Assembly (NCBI GenBank): GCA_026168455.1
Contig: CM047426.1
Span: forward strand, 51,009,229-51,073,228
Reading direction: 5' to 3'
DNA from: Theocolax elegans
Taxonomy: Eukaryota > Arthropoda > Insecta > Hymenoptera > Cerocephalidae
DNA: 64,000 nt
Position numbers and translations under genes: made by a program. The notes under the pieces are model-generated. The model was not told where the DNA came from. It did no database searches and saw only the letters and a program-made list of their open reading frames with translations. Shown in pieces: positions 33,625 through 44,298 of this stretch. Every line of letters begins with the position of its first letter. Positions within the stretch are counted from its first letter, which is position 1.

Positions 33625-33737
33625 TATAAATAAATTAATTAATATTTTTATCGGTCTTACAGTCAATTATATGGGCAATCAGATTGCCCATATAATTGAC
33701 TGTAAGACCGATAAAAATATTAATTAATTTATTTATA
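33625..33737. repeat. Perfect palindrome, arms 56 bp
   Basis: Symmetric about 33681: ...GGGCAATC-A-GATTGCCC..., exact over 56 bases on each side. Such a perfect hairpin is either recent or kept by recombination, or could be an assembly fold-back. Confidence 0.92.
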
Positions 33738-34710
33738 CTACAGTCGACATAAGTAATATTTTATTAATTTATAACTAAAGGTTACAAAACTAAGAATACA
33801 TGAAAGTGTCACACGAGTATCGCTGCAGCATTAATAAATTAAGTATACTTATGTAATTCGTATTATTGTTGGCGCAGCCGATACAACCCGATAGGCCGTC
33901 TGTCCCTTACATGCGTCGAACCTCGTAAAACCTTATAAAGACGTCAAACTTTCGAAAACCGGATACATGCCTATTTGGTATAAATAATAAATACGGAATT
34001 GCCTGGTAGAATGGGATTAGCAATTTGATTAAGATTTGTTATTACTGGCGCAGCCGGTAGTAACGAATAGGTCGTATGCCCAATACATGCGTCGATCCTC
34101 GTAAAACCTTATAAAAGAATTGTATTGGTTGGTTTAAAATTATGGTATTTAACGGTAGACACCGATAGCTGTTAGTGGACAATATAGTGAAAAGCCTTAT
34201 AGAACCTTATTAATTCAATGCACACGAATACGTCAAATACTCGAAAACCCGATACATGCCTATTTGTTATAAATAATAAATATGGAATTGTCTGATAGAA
34301 TGCGATTAGCGATTTGATTAAGATTTGTTATTGCTGGCGCAGCCGTTAGTACCCGATAGGTCGTATGCCTAATACATGCGTCGATCCTCGTAGAACCTTA
34401 TAAACCCTACTAGCACACAACATTGTAGCAACGTCGTGGCAACGTTGTTTTGACAACGTTACAACGTTGTTATAAAAGTTGTTGAAACGTTGGAGCAACG
34501 TTGCTACAACGTGGGATATGTCCGCTAAGATTTTTGTAAGTCGCCGCGATAGGTGGAAATAACGTTGTAACAACGTTTGAGCAACGTTGAAAATGCCTTT
34601 TACAAATGTATTTTATATGAAAATTTAAAATATGTCCTGGGCAAGCTAAAAAATACATTTTTAAATGCACAAAATTTTAATTAATGAAAGAAAAATAAAA
34701 AAAAATATTT

Positions 34711-34783
34711 CCCATCCGCGGGAATTGAACCTCGGATCTTCAGCTCCGAAGGCTTGCTCTCTACCAACTGAGCTATTTTGTTG
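34711..34783 (-). repeat. tRNA-like sequence, left arm
   Basis: On the minus strand: TAGCTCAGTTGGTAGAGAG (A box), TTCGGAGCTGAAG (anticodon arm-like), GGTTCAATTCC (B box). Acceptor and T stems do not pair well, so not a working tRNA gene. An internal pol III promoter is plausible. Confidence 0.7.
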
Positions 34784-34871
34784 TTCCTGTCATTAAATTA
34801 ACTTTAGGTTATTGATTTCGGAGTATATTTTGATAGTAGTTTATAACCAAAAGTTAATTTAATGACGGAAA

Positions 34872-34945
34872 CAACAGAATAGCTCAGTTGATAGAGAGTA
34901 AGCCTTCGGATCTAAAGATCCGAGGTTCAATTCCCGCGGCTTGAA
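34872..34945 (+). repeat. tRNA-like sequence, right arm
   Basis: Mirror image of the left-arm copy: TAGCTCAGTTGATAGAGAG and GGTTCAATTCC, with AGATCTAAAG-like changes in the anticodon region. As the two face outward from the loop, pol III transcripts from each would run outward into opposite arms. Confidence 0.7.
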
Positions 34946-35461
34946 AATTTTTTTTTATTTTTTTTTTTAGTAATTAAAAGTTTATGCATTTAAAAATGTA
35001 TTTTTTCGCTTGCCCAGGACATTTTTAAATTTTTATATGAAATACATTTTTAAAAGGCATTTTCAACGTTGCTCAAACGTTGTCACAACCTTATTTCCAC
35101 ATATCGCGGCAACTTACATACATCTTAGCGGACATATCCCACGTTGTAGCAACGTTGCTCCAACTTTTCAACAACTTTTATAACAACGTTGTAACGTTGT
35201 CAAAAAAACGTTGCCACGACGTTGCTACAACGTTGTGTGCTAGTAGGGAAAGAACTGTATTGGTTGGTTTAAAATTATGGAATTTAACGGTAGACACCGA
35301 TAGCTGTTAGTGGACAATATAGTGAAAAGCCTAATAGAACCTTATTAATTCAATGCACACGAATACGTCAAATACTCGAAAACCCGATACATGCCTATTT
35401 GTTATAAATAATAAATACGGAATTGCCTGGTTGAACGCGATTAGCGATTTGATTAAGATTG

Positions 35462-37012
35462 TATTTATGGATGTCTCAGCTCATACGATCCGGTAAACGA
35501 ACCGCCCATTTATTTTGTTGATCATCATATTGTACTATAAAATGTTTTTTTCTTTTGTGAGGTTTATCTTATAAAATACTATAAGCATTTATTTTATAGT
35601 ATGGTATGAGGTTTTTGCACCCGGAATTCCTTATAGAATCGAATTATAAACCTACTATTAGAAAGCAAAAAAAGATATAAACATATACAGTATTTCCATG
35701 ATAAGAGCTTATTAAATTTTTTATCGGGAAATGTGTATGAACTATAATCTTTTCATAGTCATTTTTTTTATTATAGAACCCGATTAATATTTTCTTGGAT
35801 GCACTTGTGTAATTCATGTAGTAAAACATCTATATAGGCTTATAATTTTTCAATCAATTTATTACGATATATGCCGATTCTGAATTCATATTGGTAAAGT
35901 GAATAGATTTCTATAAATAATTAAATGAGCATATCTCTATAAAAGCCTATAAATTTATTAGTCTCATAGAAACTGATATATCTTTTACCAGGTAAAACTT
36001 ATAAAAACTAAATGTCGGAACTTGTGATTCGTAGCTGTGAGGATTTCATTATAGGTACCGATAAAAAAGAAATCGCCCGATATATTACTATAAAATTTTT
36101 ATCGGCACCCCGATTCAATGTGCCATTATTTTATCGGATTTTATAAGGTCTTTTCAACAGGGCAGAAATTAACTACACTAGATATGCAGCGAGAGCAATA
36201 GTGTAATCACATTAATCTTCAATTATTCAAAGGTTCAGGAAAATGCAGAAAATTATGTGCAAATAAGCGAGTTGCGAGAAACAACGAGGCTAACTCATGA
36301 AGACTTAAGCAACAATACGTTTATGAGCAAGGCTGTAGGCAAGATTGTAAACTGCACACTGGCAGTACAGTGTTGTAATTTCGCATTTCACTTTTCCCTT
36401 AAGGGAACTACATATAGATTATTTCATGCAAATAAACAGCACGTTGAATAGTTTAATAAATTCGTCTTTGAACAAACTCGTTGTAAGCAATAAATTGGGT
36501 AAAACGCGCACGAAAGTGATTAACCTCGAGTTTTTGGAGCAAGTGCTACACCGTCAACTTAACTAATTGCAAGGTTGCAGTGCCTACATGGAGCTTACAA
36601 AGATTCATGCAGGGAAGAGAATGCAATGTGAATGTGAAAAGTTTCAATTTTACATTTCGCCGATAAAAAGATTATAATTAGGTTAAGTTTTATTGTCAAA
36701 TAGTTTGTAAGTAAGATATGCATGACCGCCTTACACAAAAAAAAAGAGTTTGAATTTCGACCACAGATATATTGTATGCAGACGACATTTAGGGGGGAGC
36801 ACTGAGGGCAGGCGGCCCGACCAAGCAATACCCCAGAGTGACCAGCAGGCGGAGTTACTGTCGCATTCAAGAGAGCAGTTCGAGAGTTGCGAGCGAGCGC
36901 ACGAATAGTCAGTCGCGTCCGAATCTCCTACGCATGTGTCCGCACATTGTGGACGCTAGCAATAAAGAGTTTTACTAAGATTACTCTTGTTCTAGATTTT
37001 TAAAAAGATTTT
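35462..37012. other. Mixed AT-rich stretch with unassigned fragments
   Basis: 35462-36170 is rich in TTATAAA-type words and ends TTTTCAACAGGG, similar to the terminus of the CACGTG element. 36380-36545 holds an open frame (SLINSSLNKLVVSNKLGKTR, KVINLEFLEQVL) that looks coding but was not recognised. A purine run AGGGGGGAG at 36791 followed by GC-richer sequence to about 36975 may be a polypurine tract and LTR remnant. None of these is firm. Confidence 0.3.
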
Positions 37013-37414
37013 CAAAATGGCCGTCTGGGCGGGAATAAAATATTAATTCAAATTTGAATTCTAAACAACTTTGAGTTATAGCCACTCAAAAAGTATTTGA
37101 TGCATTAAAAGACACACTTTTTAATTAATTTAATTCTAAAAACTACATCCTCTTAATTTAGTTAGAAAAATTGTATACATTTGTCGTGTGGTTGGAAAAT
37201 TCAAATACAGATATCTCGTAAGTAAGAAAATGTATCGGTATAATTCCAACGCTAAAAAGATACACCCTTGCCCATTCAAACTGCATCTTCGCTAAAATTT
37301 GCATTTTCTTATAATAATTATTTTATCAATAATAATAATCAATTTTGTATATTTATCTGTTGGATGTAGCGCTTACAAAATAGCCGACTAAGCGGGATTA
37401 AAATAATATTTTAA
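37013..37414. other. AT-rich stretch with a diverged direct repeat
   Basis: CAAAATGGCCGTCTGGGCGGG near 37013 and CAAAATAGCCGACTAAGCGGG near 37376 are related and followed in both by AATAAAAT-like sequence, spacing about 362. Possibly two units of an old tandem repeat. The first motif is quoted in part: AAAATGGCCG...GGCGGGA. Confidence 0.4.
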
Positions 37415-37805
37415 GTTAAAAAAAGAAAAAATGTCGATCTTTGAGGGTCAATCCAAGTTAAACAAGGAATAAAAAAATTTTTTATTCTCAATTTGAAAAA
37501 TCGTGCAACGTTTCGTCCACTGGTTTGCGGACCTCTTCAGGCACTTCGAAAAAACAAAGTATACGTTTTAAATTTTACTCTATTGTAAGGTAACGTCTAA
37601 GTGAATAATGGTTATTCACTTAGACGTTACCTTACAATAGAGTAAAATTTAAAACGTATACTTTGTTTTTTCGAAGTGCCTGAAGAGGTCCGCAAACCAG
37701 TGGACGAAACGTTGCACGATTTTTCAAATTGAGAATAAAAAATTTTTTTATTCCTTGTTTAACTTGGATTGACCCTCAAAGATCGACATTTTTTCTTTTT
37801 TTAAC
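37415..37805. repeat. 391-bp near-perfect palindrome with hammerhead-like core
   Basis: Symmetric about 37610 (GTGAATAA-TGG-TTATTCAC), arms about 194 bp that appear identical. Each arm contains CTGAAGAGGTCC...GGACGAAACG (right arm 37680-37711), which resembles the conserved core of hammerhead ribozymes (CUGANGA, stem II GUCC/GGAC, GAAAC). It is related to the CTGAAGAG...AAAACG motif in the Penelope terminal repeats at 43331-43369 and 53461-53500. Confidence 0.85.
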
Positions 37806-39136
37806 CTACAATGGAGGGTGTACAAAATTTACCGATAATATTTTAAATTAAAACATTGAATTTTTACGGAAATAAAATAATTTACATTTAATATTTGCAT
37901 TCCATTCCTATTCCATTGTAATAACGCACATAAATTTTAAAAGTTATCACAGAAATTCAGACTAAAGTTTAAGCTTTAAATGAAATTCTGACATATATTT
38001 AAAATGTATATAGGGAGTGACTAATATAATTATATACAATAGATTAAAAATAAATGTGATTAATATACAGATAGATAAGAAGTCTACACTCTAAAATAAC
38101 ATTATTATAAACATTCTCAATAAAGATAATCATTGTTTATACCACTAAAATAAACAGTTCAACTTACTAATTGGCTTTTTACTTAAATTATTGACAAATT
38201 AACGTTATCAATTTTCTCAGATATATTAATTTTATTATACTTATGGCAATATGAACGTTTCGTGTTTTGTAATGAAATATTAAATTGGTCATCATTTTTT
38301 CTGACAACTAAAATTATATTTTTTTCATTATCTCCGCTTGAAAATATAGTTGTATCCATATTGCGCTATATTTTATTGTTTTTTTCTGGTAATATTTACT
38401 ATATATTTCTCTCGGTGTATTTTTATTGTACAACGCAAGATAATATTGGAATATAGAGACGTCACATTCGTTTATGTTGTATTAGCTGTCAACCTTTGAA
38501 CCTCTTGATGAGAGTGAGATATATATATATACGGGGTATATTCCATGTGAAGTGGTCCGAACAAAATTTTAAAATGCACCAAATTTTGGGTATACATTGC
38601 AAGTGTTTTTCAAAATACAGAAAAAAAATTTTAGGTACTGGAATCTATTTGCTCAAAAGTTATTCTAACCTCAAAAAGTGAATTTTTTCTAGTTTTTTTC
38701 AACATCAGCTGGACTTACCGTTATTTAACTCAATATCTATCAACTTTCAATAGAGAATATTATACGTAACATTCGTTGCTAATTATGTCTAGAATTTATC
38801 CTTCTCGGTTCGAATTTCTAATCTCAAGGTCGATGTTACATAAACTACATGTCAATATTCAACTTGAAAAAAGTATAAGTATGCCACAATTGATTTTTTT
38901 ATCCAAAAATCTAGAAAATAGCTGGAAACAATACTTTTCAAATGGTCTATAGCATTTTTATGACCTTTAATACCGTAAAAAGTTATGATAATTTAAAGGA
39001 ACGCGAAATTTTTTGAAAAATTTAATTGGGAATTATTTAAGCTTCGCGCCAATTATTCATTTCTTTCTACGTGCGCGGAAAGGAAGGCACGCGTTTGTTC
39101 AGGTTAGAATTTGAATTTTTAATTGCCAGAGTTAAT
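37806..39136. other. AT-rich stretch, no gene
   Basis: No confident feature. Near 38530-38560 the sequence GGGTATATTCCATGTGAAG may start an interspersed repeat. ORFs are AT-rich and random-looking. Confidence 0.35.
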
Positions 39137-39943
39137 ATGGGGAAATCAAAGAAAAGATCGCGTAAAAAGGAAGATGAGATTCAAAGGTTGCTAAAGAAAT
39201 TCGTGTTTACCAGGATAAATTAATACCTTGATATAGTCAATAAATATTATTTTAATATTAACTCGTGTATGTACTAATGTTTGCATGTATATATATATAC
39301 ATATATATTATTCGACGTTGAAGGAGCGATAATATTAGTAAAGACAACATGAAAACTTTGTATTTCTCTACTATTGGGTGACGGTCCAACAGAAAGTCAA
39401 GGATTAAAATTAAAAGTTGATCCGGAGTTGCTAAAAAGATGGATGTTTTTTTGCAAGGAGGGCCTAAAAAAGAAAAAATACGAATTCCTTTTGAAGAAAT
39501 ATGAATGCGCAGCCGACCTGGAGGCACCAAAATTAAACTCGCAAATTTCGGTTGTAATGAAGGATTACGCTATCGCGAGGGATAACTACATGATTGAGAT
39601 CCAGAAATTGGCTGGCGTAACTTTATCGATTATCGGCTCTCTTGCTACAAATATTTACGAAAGTAACGACGATGGAATTGAATTGGAAGACTTCCTTACA
39701 CATCTATGCGATGCGGGCAAGCTACTATCTGTTATTATTAATAAACAATTGAAGTTCAGGAAAGCCTTCATTGAACCTGGTCTGTCACGAGAAACTAAGG
39801 CAGTCTTAAAAGACACAAAAATTGACAGCTTTTTATATGGAGATAATCTGACAGAGAAGTTGAAGGAGGCGAAAGCATTAAATAAGATGGGCGAAAATTT
39901 AAAGATTCACCCATCTAACGAGAATAACGTTCCATCGAATTGA
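39137..39943 (+). pseudogene. DIRS-type element ORF1 (Gag-like), interrupted
   Basis: A start at 39137 gives MGKSKKRSRKKEDEIQRLLK and is then broken by about 150 bases of AT-rich sequence. The frame resumes in the open stretch 39374-39943 with ELLKRWMFFCKEGLKKKKYE, LEAPKLNSQIS and LTHLCDAGKLLSVIINKQLK. A leader rich in basic residues followed by a LEAPKLN helix region is what I recall of DIRS1-like Gag proteins; the match depends on the RT/recombinase that follow. A basic tail (RPRVYFRNRQQFINHRAH) lies in another frame at about 40010-40120. Confidence 0.65.
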
Positions 39944-40178
39944 AATTTAAACTAGAGAGCCCCAATCGCGAGACGTCCAGCGACAGGTCAGACGGGGTCT
40001 ACATCTTTCACAGGACGTCAGAGACCAAGGGTATATTTCAGAAACAGACAGCAGTTTATAAACCACAGGGCTCACCTGCAGCAACAAACGAGATTCAATA
40101 AACGATCTCCAACGAGATCGGAAAAGAAAAATTTAATAATGTAATACGGCTGGTAGACTAAAATTTTTTTATTACAGT

Positions 40179-41450
40179 TGGAGAGAGATCACTGATGATA
40201 GGTTTATTCTTAGTTGCATACAAGGTTACGAAATACCGATTGAATGTGAGATTAAAAAATTTAGACAACCAAAATATCAAAATAACTTTAACAAGCTTGA
40301 GTTAATTAAAGTTCAGACTTGTATAAATATACTCATAGGAAAAGGAGTTATAGTAAAATGTCTTGAATCTAAAGAACAAATCTTATCACCTTTCTTTTTA
40401 GTTAAGAAACCAAAGATTATGAAAAGTGTAGTTAGACATTCGAGAGATATGGGATTTACATCGGTGATTTATCTGGACGATATTCTCTGTATAGAAAATT
40501 CTTTGGAAAGATGTAACGAAAATGTTTTTAAAACAATTGTAACGTTAAAAGGTTTAGGGTTACTTGTAAACTATAAAAAATCAAATCTCACGCCATCATT
40601 AAGCTGTCAATTTTTAGGATTTGTTATCGATACAGAAAAACATGCAATCGAATTACCAATGGGCAAGCGTCGTAATATTTACAATATTATAGAAAATTTT
40701 TTAAAACTAAAATCTTGCAGTATTAGGTTATACGCACAAGTAATCGGTAAACTAATTTCCGCTTGTCTAGCAGTCGAATACGGCTGGTTATATACAAAAA
40801 TCTTAGACAAAGAAAAAATTTGGAATCTTATTATAAACGACAAAAATTACGACCGAAAGATGATTATAAAAGACTCAGTTCGTCACGAAGTATTATGGTG
40901 GAAAAATAATATTGAATCTAGCATACATCACATCAAACACGGTAAATATGATATGACCATCTATACAGATGCATCCATGACGGGCTGGGGAGCCTGTAAT
41001 GGTACTGAGATAATTTTTGGATTTTGGTCTACAGATGAACAAAAAATGCGTATAAATTACTTAGAATTATTGACTGTAAAAATTGCCTTAGATAAATTTG
41101 GTTCTAAATTAAATAACTCTCAGATACTAATTAGAATTGATAATTCAACAGCCTTGTATTACATAAATAAGATGGGTGGCGTGAGAATTGATAAATATAG
41201 TAAATTAGCGCGTGATATTTGGCAGTGGTCCGAGAAAAGAAAAAACATTTTAATTGCATCGTATATTCCATCAAAGGAAAACCTTATCGCAGATGGGCTA
41301 TCACAAATAAAAAACCTAGACATAGAGTGGGAATTAAATGATAAGTATTATCAAAAAAGATGTATTATCAAAAAGTTGTTGCTCAATTTGGTGTACCGTA
41401 CATTGATTTATTTGCTACCTCGCAAAATGCCAAATGTAAGAAATTTGTAA
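40179..41450 (+). pseudogene. DIRS reverse transcriptase-RNase H, internally deleted
   Basis: Opens with ITDDRFILSCIQGYEIPI and LSPFFLVKKPKI. It then jumps (about 40415) to VRHSRDMGFTSVIYLDDILC, so the central fingers/palm segment is missing. YLDD is the polymerase active site. RNase H is recognis­able by TIYTDASMTGWGA, INYLELLTVK, IRIDNSTALYYINK and ENLIADGLSQ. The DIRS assignment rests on this RNase H style and on the methylase-like domain and tyrosine recombinase downstream, with no DDE integrase. Confidence 0.85.
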
Positions 41451-41773
41451 CATGGAAATCAGAATATGAGGCATCATACATTGATGCATTTACAATTTCG
41501 TGGGTAGGAATGTATTTTTATGCATTCCCTCCTTTTACACTAATAACAAAAACGCTCGCAAAAATAAAACACGAAAAAGCGGAAGGTATTATTTTAATAC
41601 CATGTTGGAAAAATCAACCCTGGTTCCCATTGTTCCAAAGCCTAATTGTAGGAAAACCCATTGTTTTTCAACCTAACGATAAACTATTAATTTCTCCATG
41701 TAGATCAAACACACATCCGAGAGCGAAGTATCTCAGTTTGATTGCGAGCAGAGTATCCGGGAAGCATTTTTAA
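41375..41773 (+). pseudogene. DIRS methyltransferase-like domain
   Basis: Continues the polyprotein after a frameshift near 41375: VAQFGVPYIDLFATSQNAKC, TISWVGMYFYAFPPF, ILIPCWKNQPWFPLF, HPRAKYLSLIASRVSG. Domains of this type follow RNase H in DIRS-like elements and are called DAM-like in the literature. Stop at 41771. Confidence 0.75.
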
Positions 41774-42558
41774 GGAGAGACACTCCGGAGGAAGCGTTAG
41801 ACATTGTTTTATCCTCATTGAGTCAATCTACGATAAAGCAATATAGTAGCTCTTCAAGACAGTGGCATGAATTTTGTTGTGAAAATGAGACTGAGTTTTT
41901 GAAAATAGATCTAAAATTATTTTTAAGATTCTTGACGCGTTTATATAATTCGGGGACGTCGTATGGTACGTTAAACTCAGCTAGAAGCGCAATCTCGTTG
42001 ATCACCAAAAAAAATTGGAGAAAATCCAATTGTCTTACGTTTTATGAAGGGGGTGTTTAAGCTTAGATCCCCGAGACCGAACTATAGATCAACATGGGAT
42101 GTTGATATAGTATTAGACTTCTTAGAAAATGTCGATATTTCGAAACTCAAAGAATTAACGTACAAAACGTCATGTTATTAGCTTTAAGCACCGCTCAAAA
42201 AGCGCAAACATTATCCACGATAATAATTAACAACATAGATAAAGTCACGGACGGTCTAGAAATTAAAATTCCAGACAACATAAAAACGTCAGCTCCGGAA
42301 AGATTCCAGCCTTGTTTAAAACTCCCAAAATTTGTAAACAAATCAAAGCTTTGTGTTGTCTCTACTATTATTCATTATTTAGAAAGAACTAAATCATTAA
42401 GAAACAAATGTGAATCACTATTTATTTCTATAAAAACGCCGCATAATGCAGTCAGTGCGTAGACAATTAGCAAATGGGTCAAAAAATGTTTAAAAGAAAG
42501 CGGAATCGACGTATCAGTCTTTACTGGACACTCTACGCGCCTCTATGAGGTATAGATT
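41745..42558 (+). pseudogene. DIRS tyrosine recombinase, inactive
   Basis: Starts REAFLRRDTPEEALDIVLSS then STIKQYSSSSRQWHEFC and LKLFLRFLTRLYNSGTSYG. Stop at 42060, continued in another frame by NYRSTWDVDIVLDFLENVD and MLLALSTAQKAQTLS, where the catalytic Arg box (usually TGQRCQTL) reads AQKAQTL. Box II is TGHSTRLYEV and then a stop, so the catalytic Tyr is absent. Tyrosine recombinases replace integrase in DIRS elements. Confidence 0.8.
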
Positions 42559-42641
42559 TCGAGACAATTAGGCACACTGCTGGTTGGTCTGCGTGAAATA
42601 AATTAAAATATGTAAAATATTAAAGAGACAATTATAACTCT

Positions 42642-43011
42642 AAACAACTACAGTTATAATGTAGGAGAGCAAGGACGCAGTATAATTGATTGATCAAACA
42701 AACTTACCTATGCATGTGATGTTCAATCGTAATTATACGAAGTCCTCGCTCGAGTACATTATATCCCACCCTCTGCAAAATTTCCTTTTAACAAATAAAA
42801 TTTACCCTCCCAAAATTTAGTATGTAGCTTATACTCTGAAAGATGAAGAATTGGCGCGAAGCGAGTATACTGGGGGAAGGGCTGCTTTTGCCTTGTACTC
42901 TAAACACGTGTGCTGCCTTGCCGATTGAAGGAAACTACAGTTATAATGTACTCGAGCAAGGACTTCGTATAAATACGATCGAACATCACTTACAGGTAAG
43001 TTCGTTTGATC
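42642..43011. repeat. DIRS terminal repeats
   Basis: 42692-42763 is the inverted copy of 42942-43011 (GATCAAACAAACTTACCT... against ...AGGTAAGTTCGTTTGATC). ACTACAGTTATAATGTA occurs directly at 42643 and 42933. Mixed direct and inverted ends are typical of DIRS elements, which lack LTRs. Confidence 0.75.
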
Positions 43012-43243
43012 GATCAATAAACCTTTGCATGTATACGATGGTTTTATTACAGTGTTCGGTGACATTTTAATTTGAAGTTAATAGTTGCAATGATTCAAAT
43101 AATTAAAAAAAAAACAAATCTTCATTAAGTGGATAAGTGATCGGTCTTAATCCATATAGTTATTTAAACACTTATTTACCGTTTTTACATAACACTAATC
43201 AGGCAGTTCATGTTGTTGATTTTATCACTCGGTGGTTTATTCA

Positions 43244-43827
43244 ATTAGGTTGATTGAAAATTTGTCGATCTTCCCGAGTCAAGTGTGAAAAAGGTAAGGA
43301 TGAGTAAAAAACACATTTATTTCCTTTTGTAACGTAACGTTTTGGTGGTTAATGCCACCCTCTTCAGAATGTAAAATTTATTATTCACAAAAAGATTAAA
43401 AATATATCTCGGATGATATAAAACAAACAATAAGTGAAAGAAAAATAATAGGTTACCTTCTAATGTAATGTCGCGATTTGTGTATAAATATCCAGTCGTA
43501 AGTCAATTTAAATTTTCGTTTCTTTTTCCTCATTATACACAAAGGAAACGTCAAAGGAGATGTATATACGACAAAGATTTCGGCAATATAAGTAAAGTAT
43601 ACGATTTTGCGACCACTTATATAGTAGTGAATCGAGCAATCAATGTTTACATTTTTTCTATTATGACGCAGGAGCTTTGTATACAAATATATTCGTTTAA
43701 TTTAGCGCACGTCTATTTAATTTAATGGAGTCTTCCTGTTTGTTGATAGAAGTTTTTGTAAATTAATATGGACCATTTCGGATGCAATTCTTTTTCCATA
43801 GTTTGCTTCTTTATCTAAAATTTTGAA
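43244..43827. repeat. Penelope-like element terminal repeat, left
   Basis: Inverted copy of 52970-53592. It begins ATTAGGTTGATTGAAAATTT and contains on the minus strand CTGAAGAGGGTGG...CCACCAAAACG (43331-43369), a degenerate hammerhead-like motif known from Penelope-like elements. It also covers the end of the GIY-YIG frame. Confidence 0.8.
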
Positions 43828-44275
43828 GCTTCTCCAGTCAAGTTGTCCAGTCTGTCGTGTTTGTTTTTCTGTACGTGTTAAAAAACAACATAATTTTTAC
43901 TTCTTTTATGTCCATTAAATCGTGTTTTTATTTGTCTCTTTGTCTGTCCTACGTAAGATGCGTCACAGTCTATGCAGTTGAGTTTGTATACCACATTATT
44001 TTGCGTGTTTCTATCAGATCTGTCTTTCCCTTTAATTATGATATTATTTAATTTATTTTCTACACATGGGACAGTTTTTATTCCGTGTTTTTTTAAATTA
44101 GTAGACATTTTCTTGTAAAGGCCTTTCGAATAAGGTAAAATGAGGACTTGTTTATATTTAGTATTTTTATTACTATTTTATTATTTGGTTTATTATTTAA
44201 AATAGCGGGACGTTTTTTTATATATTTATCTATACAATCTTTCGGATAATTATTTTTAATTAGATACTAACCAAA
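43720..44275 (-). pseudogene. Penelope-like GIY-YIG endonuclease domain
   Basis: Minus strand: NNYPKDCIDKYIKKRPAIL, VVYKLNCIDCDASYVGQTKR and IKTRFNGHKRS, then after a frameshift DWRSFKILDKEANYGKR and ASEMVHI. The Y-x5-C-x2-C-x3-YVGQT-x2 arrangement with the following Arg is the GIY-YIG endonuclease of Penelope-like elements, which nicks target DNA for reverse transcription. The frameshift lies after the YVVF residues. The reverse transcriptase belonging to it is at 51690-52575 on the same strand, 7.4 kb away because of later insertions. Confidence 0.88.
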
Positions 44276-44298
44276 TTGCTCGCTACGCTCGCAGTTAA

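Larger units (their letters stand above)
34405..35248. mobile_element. AACGTTG fold-back element with tRNA-like arms
   Basis: Ends CCCTACTAGCACACAAC / GTTGTGTGCTAGTAGGG. Both arms contain AACGTTG-rich sequence, then a tRNA-like stretch. It lies inside the 289-bp tandem repeat, and the uninterrupted copy (ACCTTATAAAAGAATTG near 34107) serves as the empty site, implying a target duplication of only 2-3 bases (AA/AAA). No ORF. Confidence 0.85.
33871..35461. repeat. Tandem repeat, 289-bp unit, interrupted by a fold-back element
   Basis: GGCGCAGCCG starts copies at 33871 (short copy, 176 bp), 34047 (289 bp) and 34336. The third copy is split by the 844-bp element at 34405-35248 and resumes until about 35461. 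Conserved words include ACCTTATAAA, GGTAGACACCGATAGCTG and CCGATACATGCCTATTTG. Confidence 0.88.
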
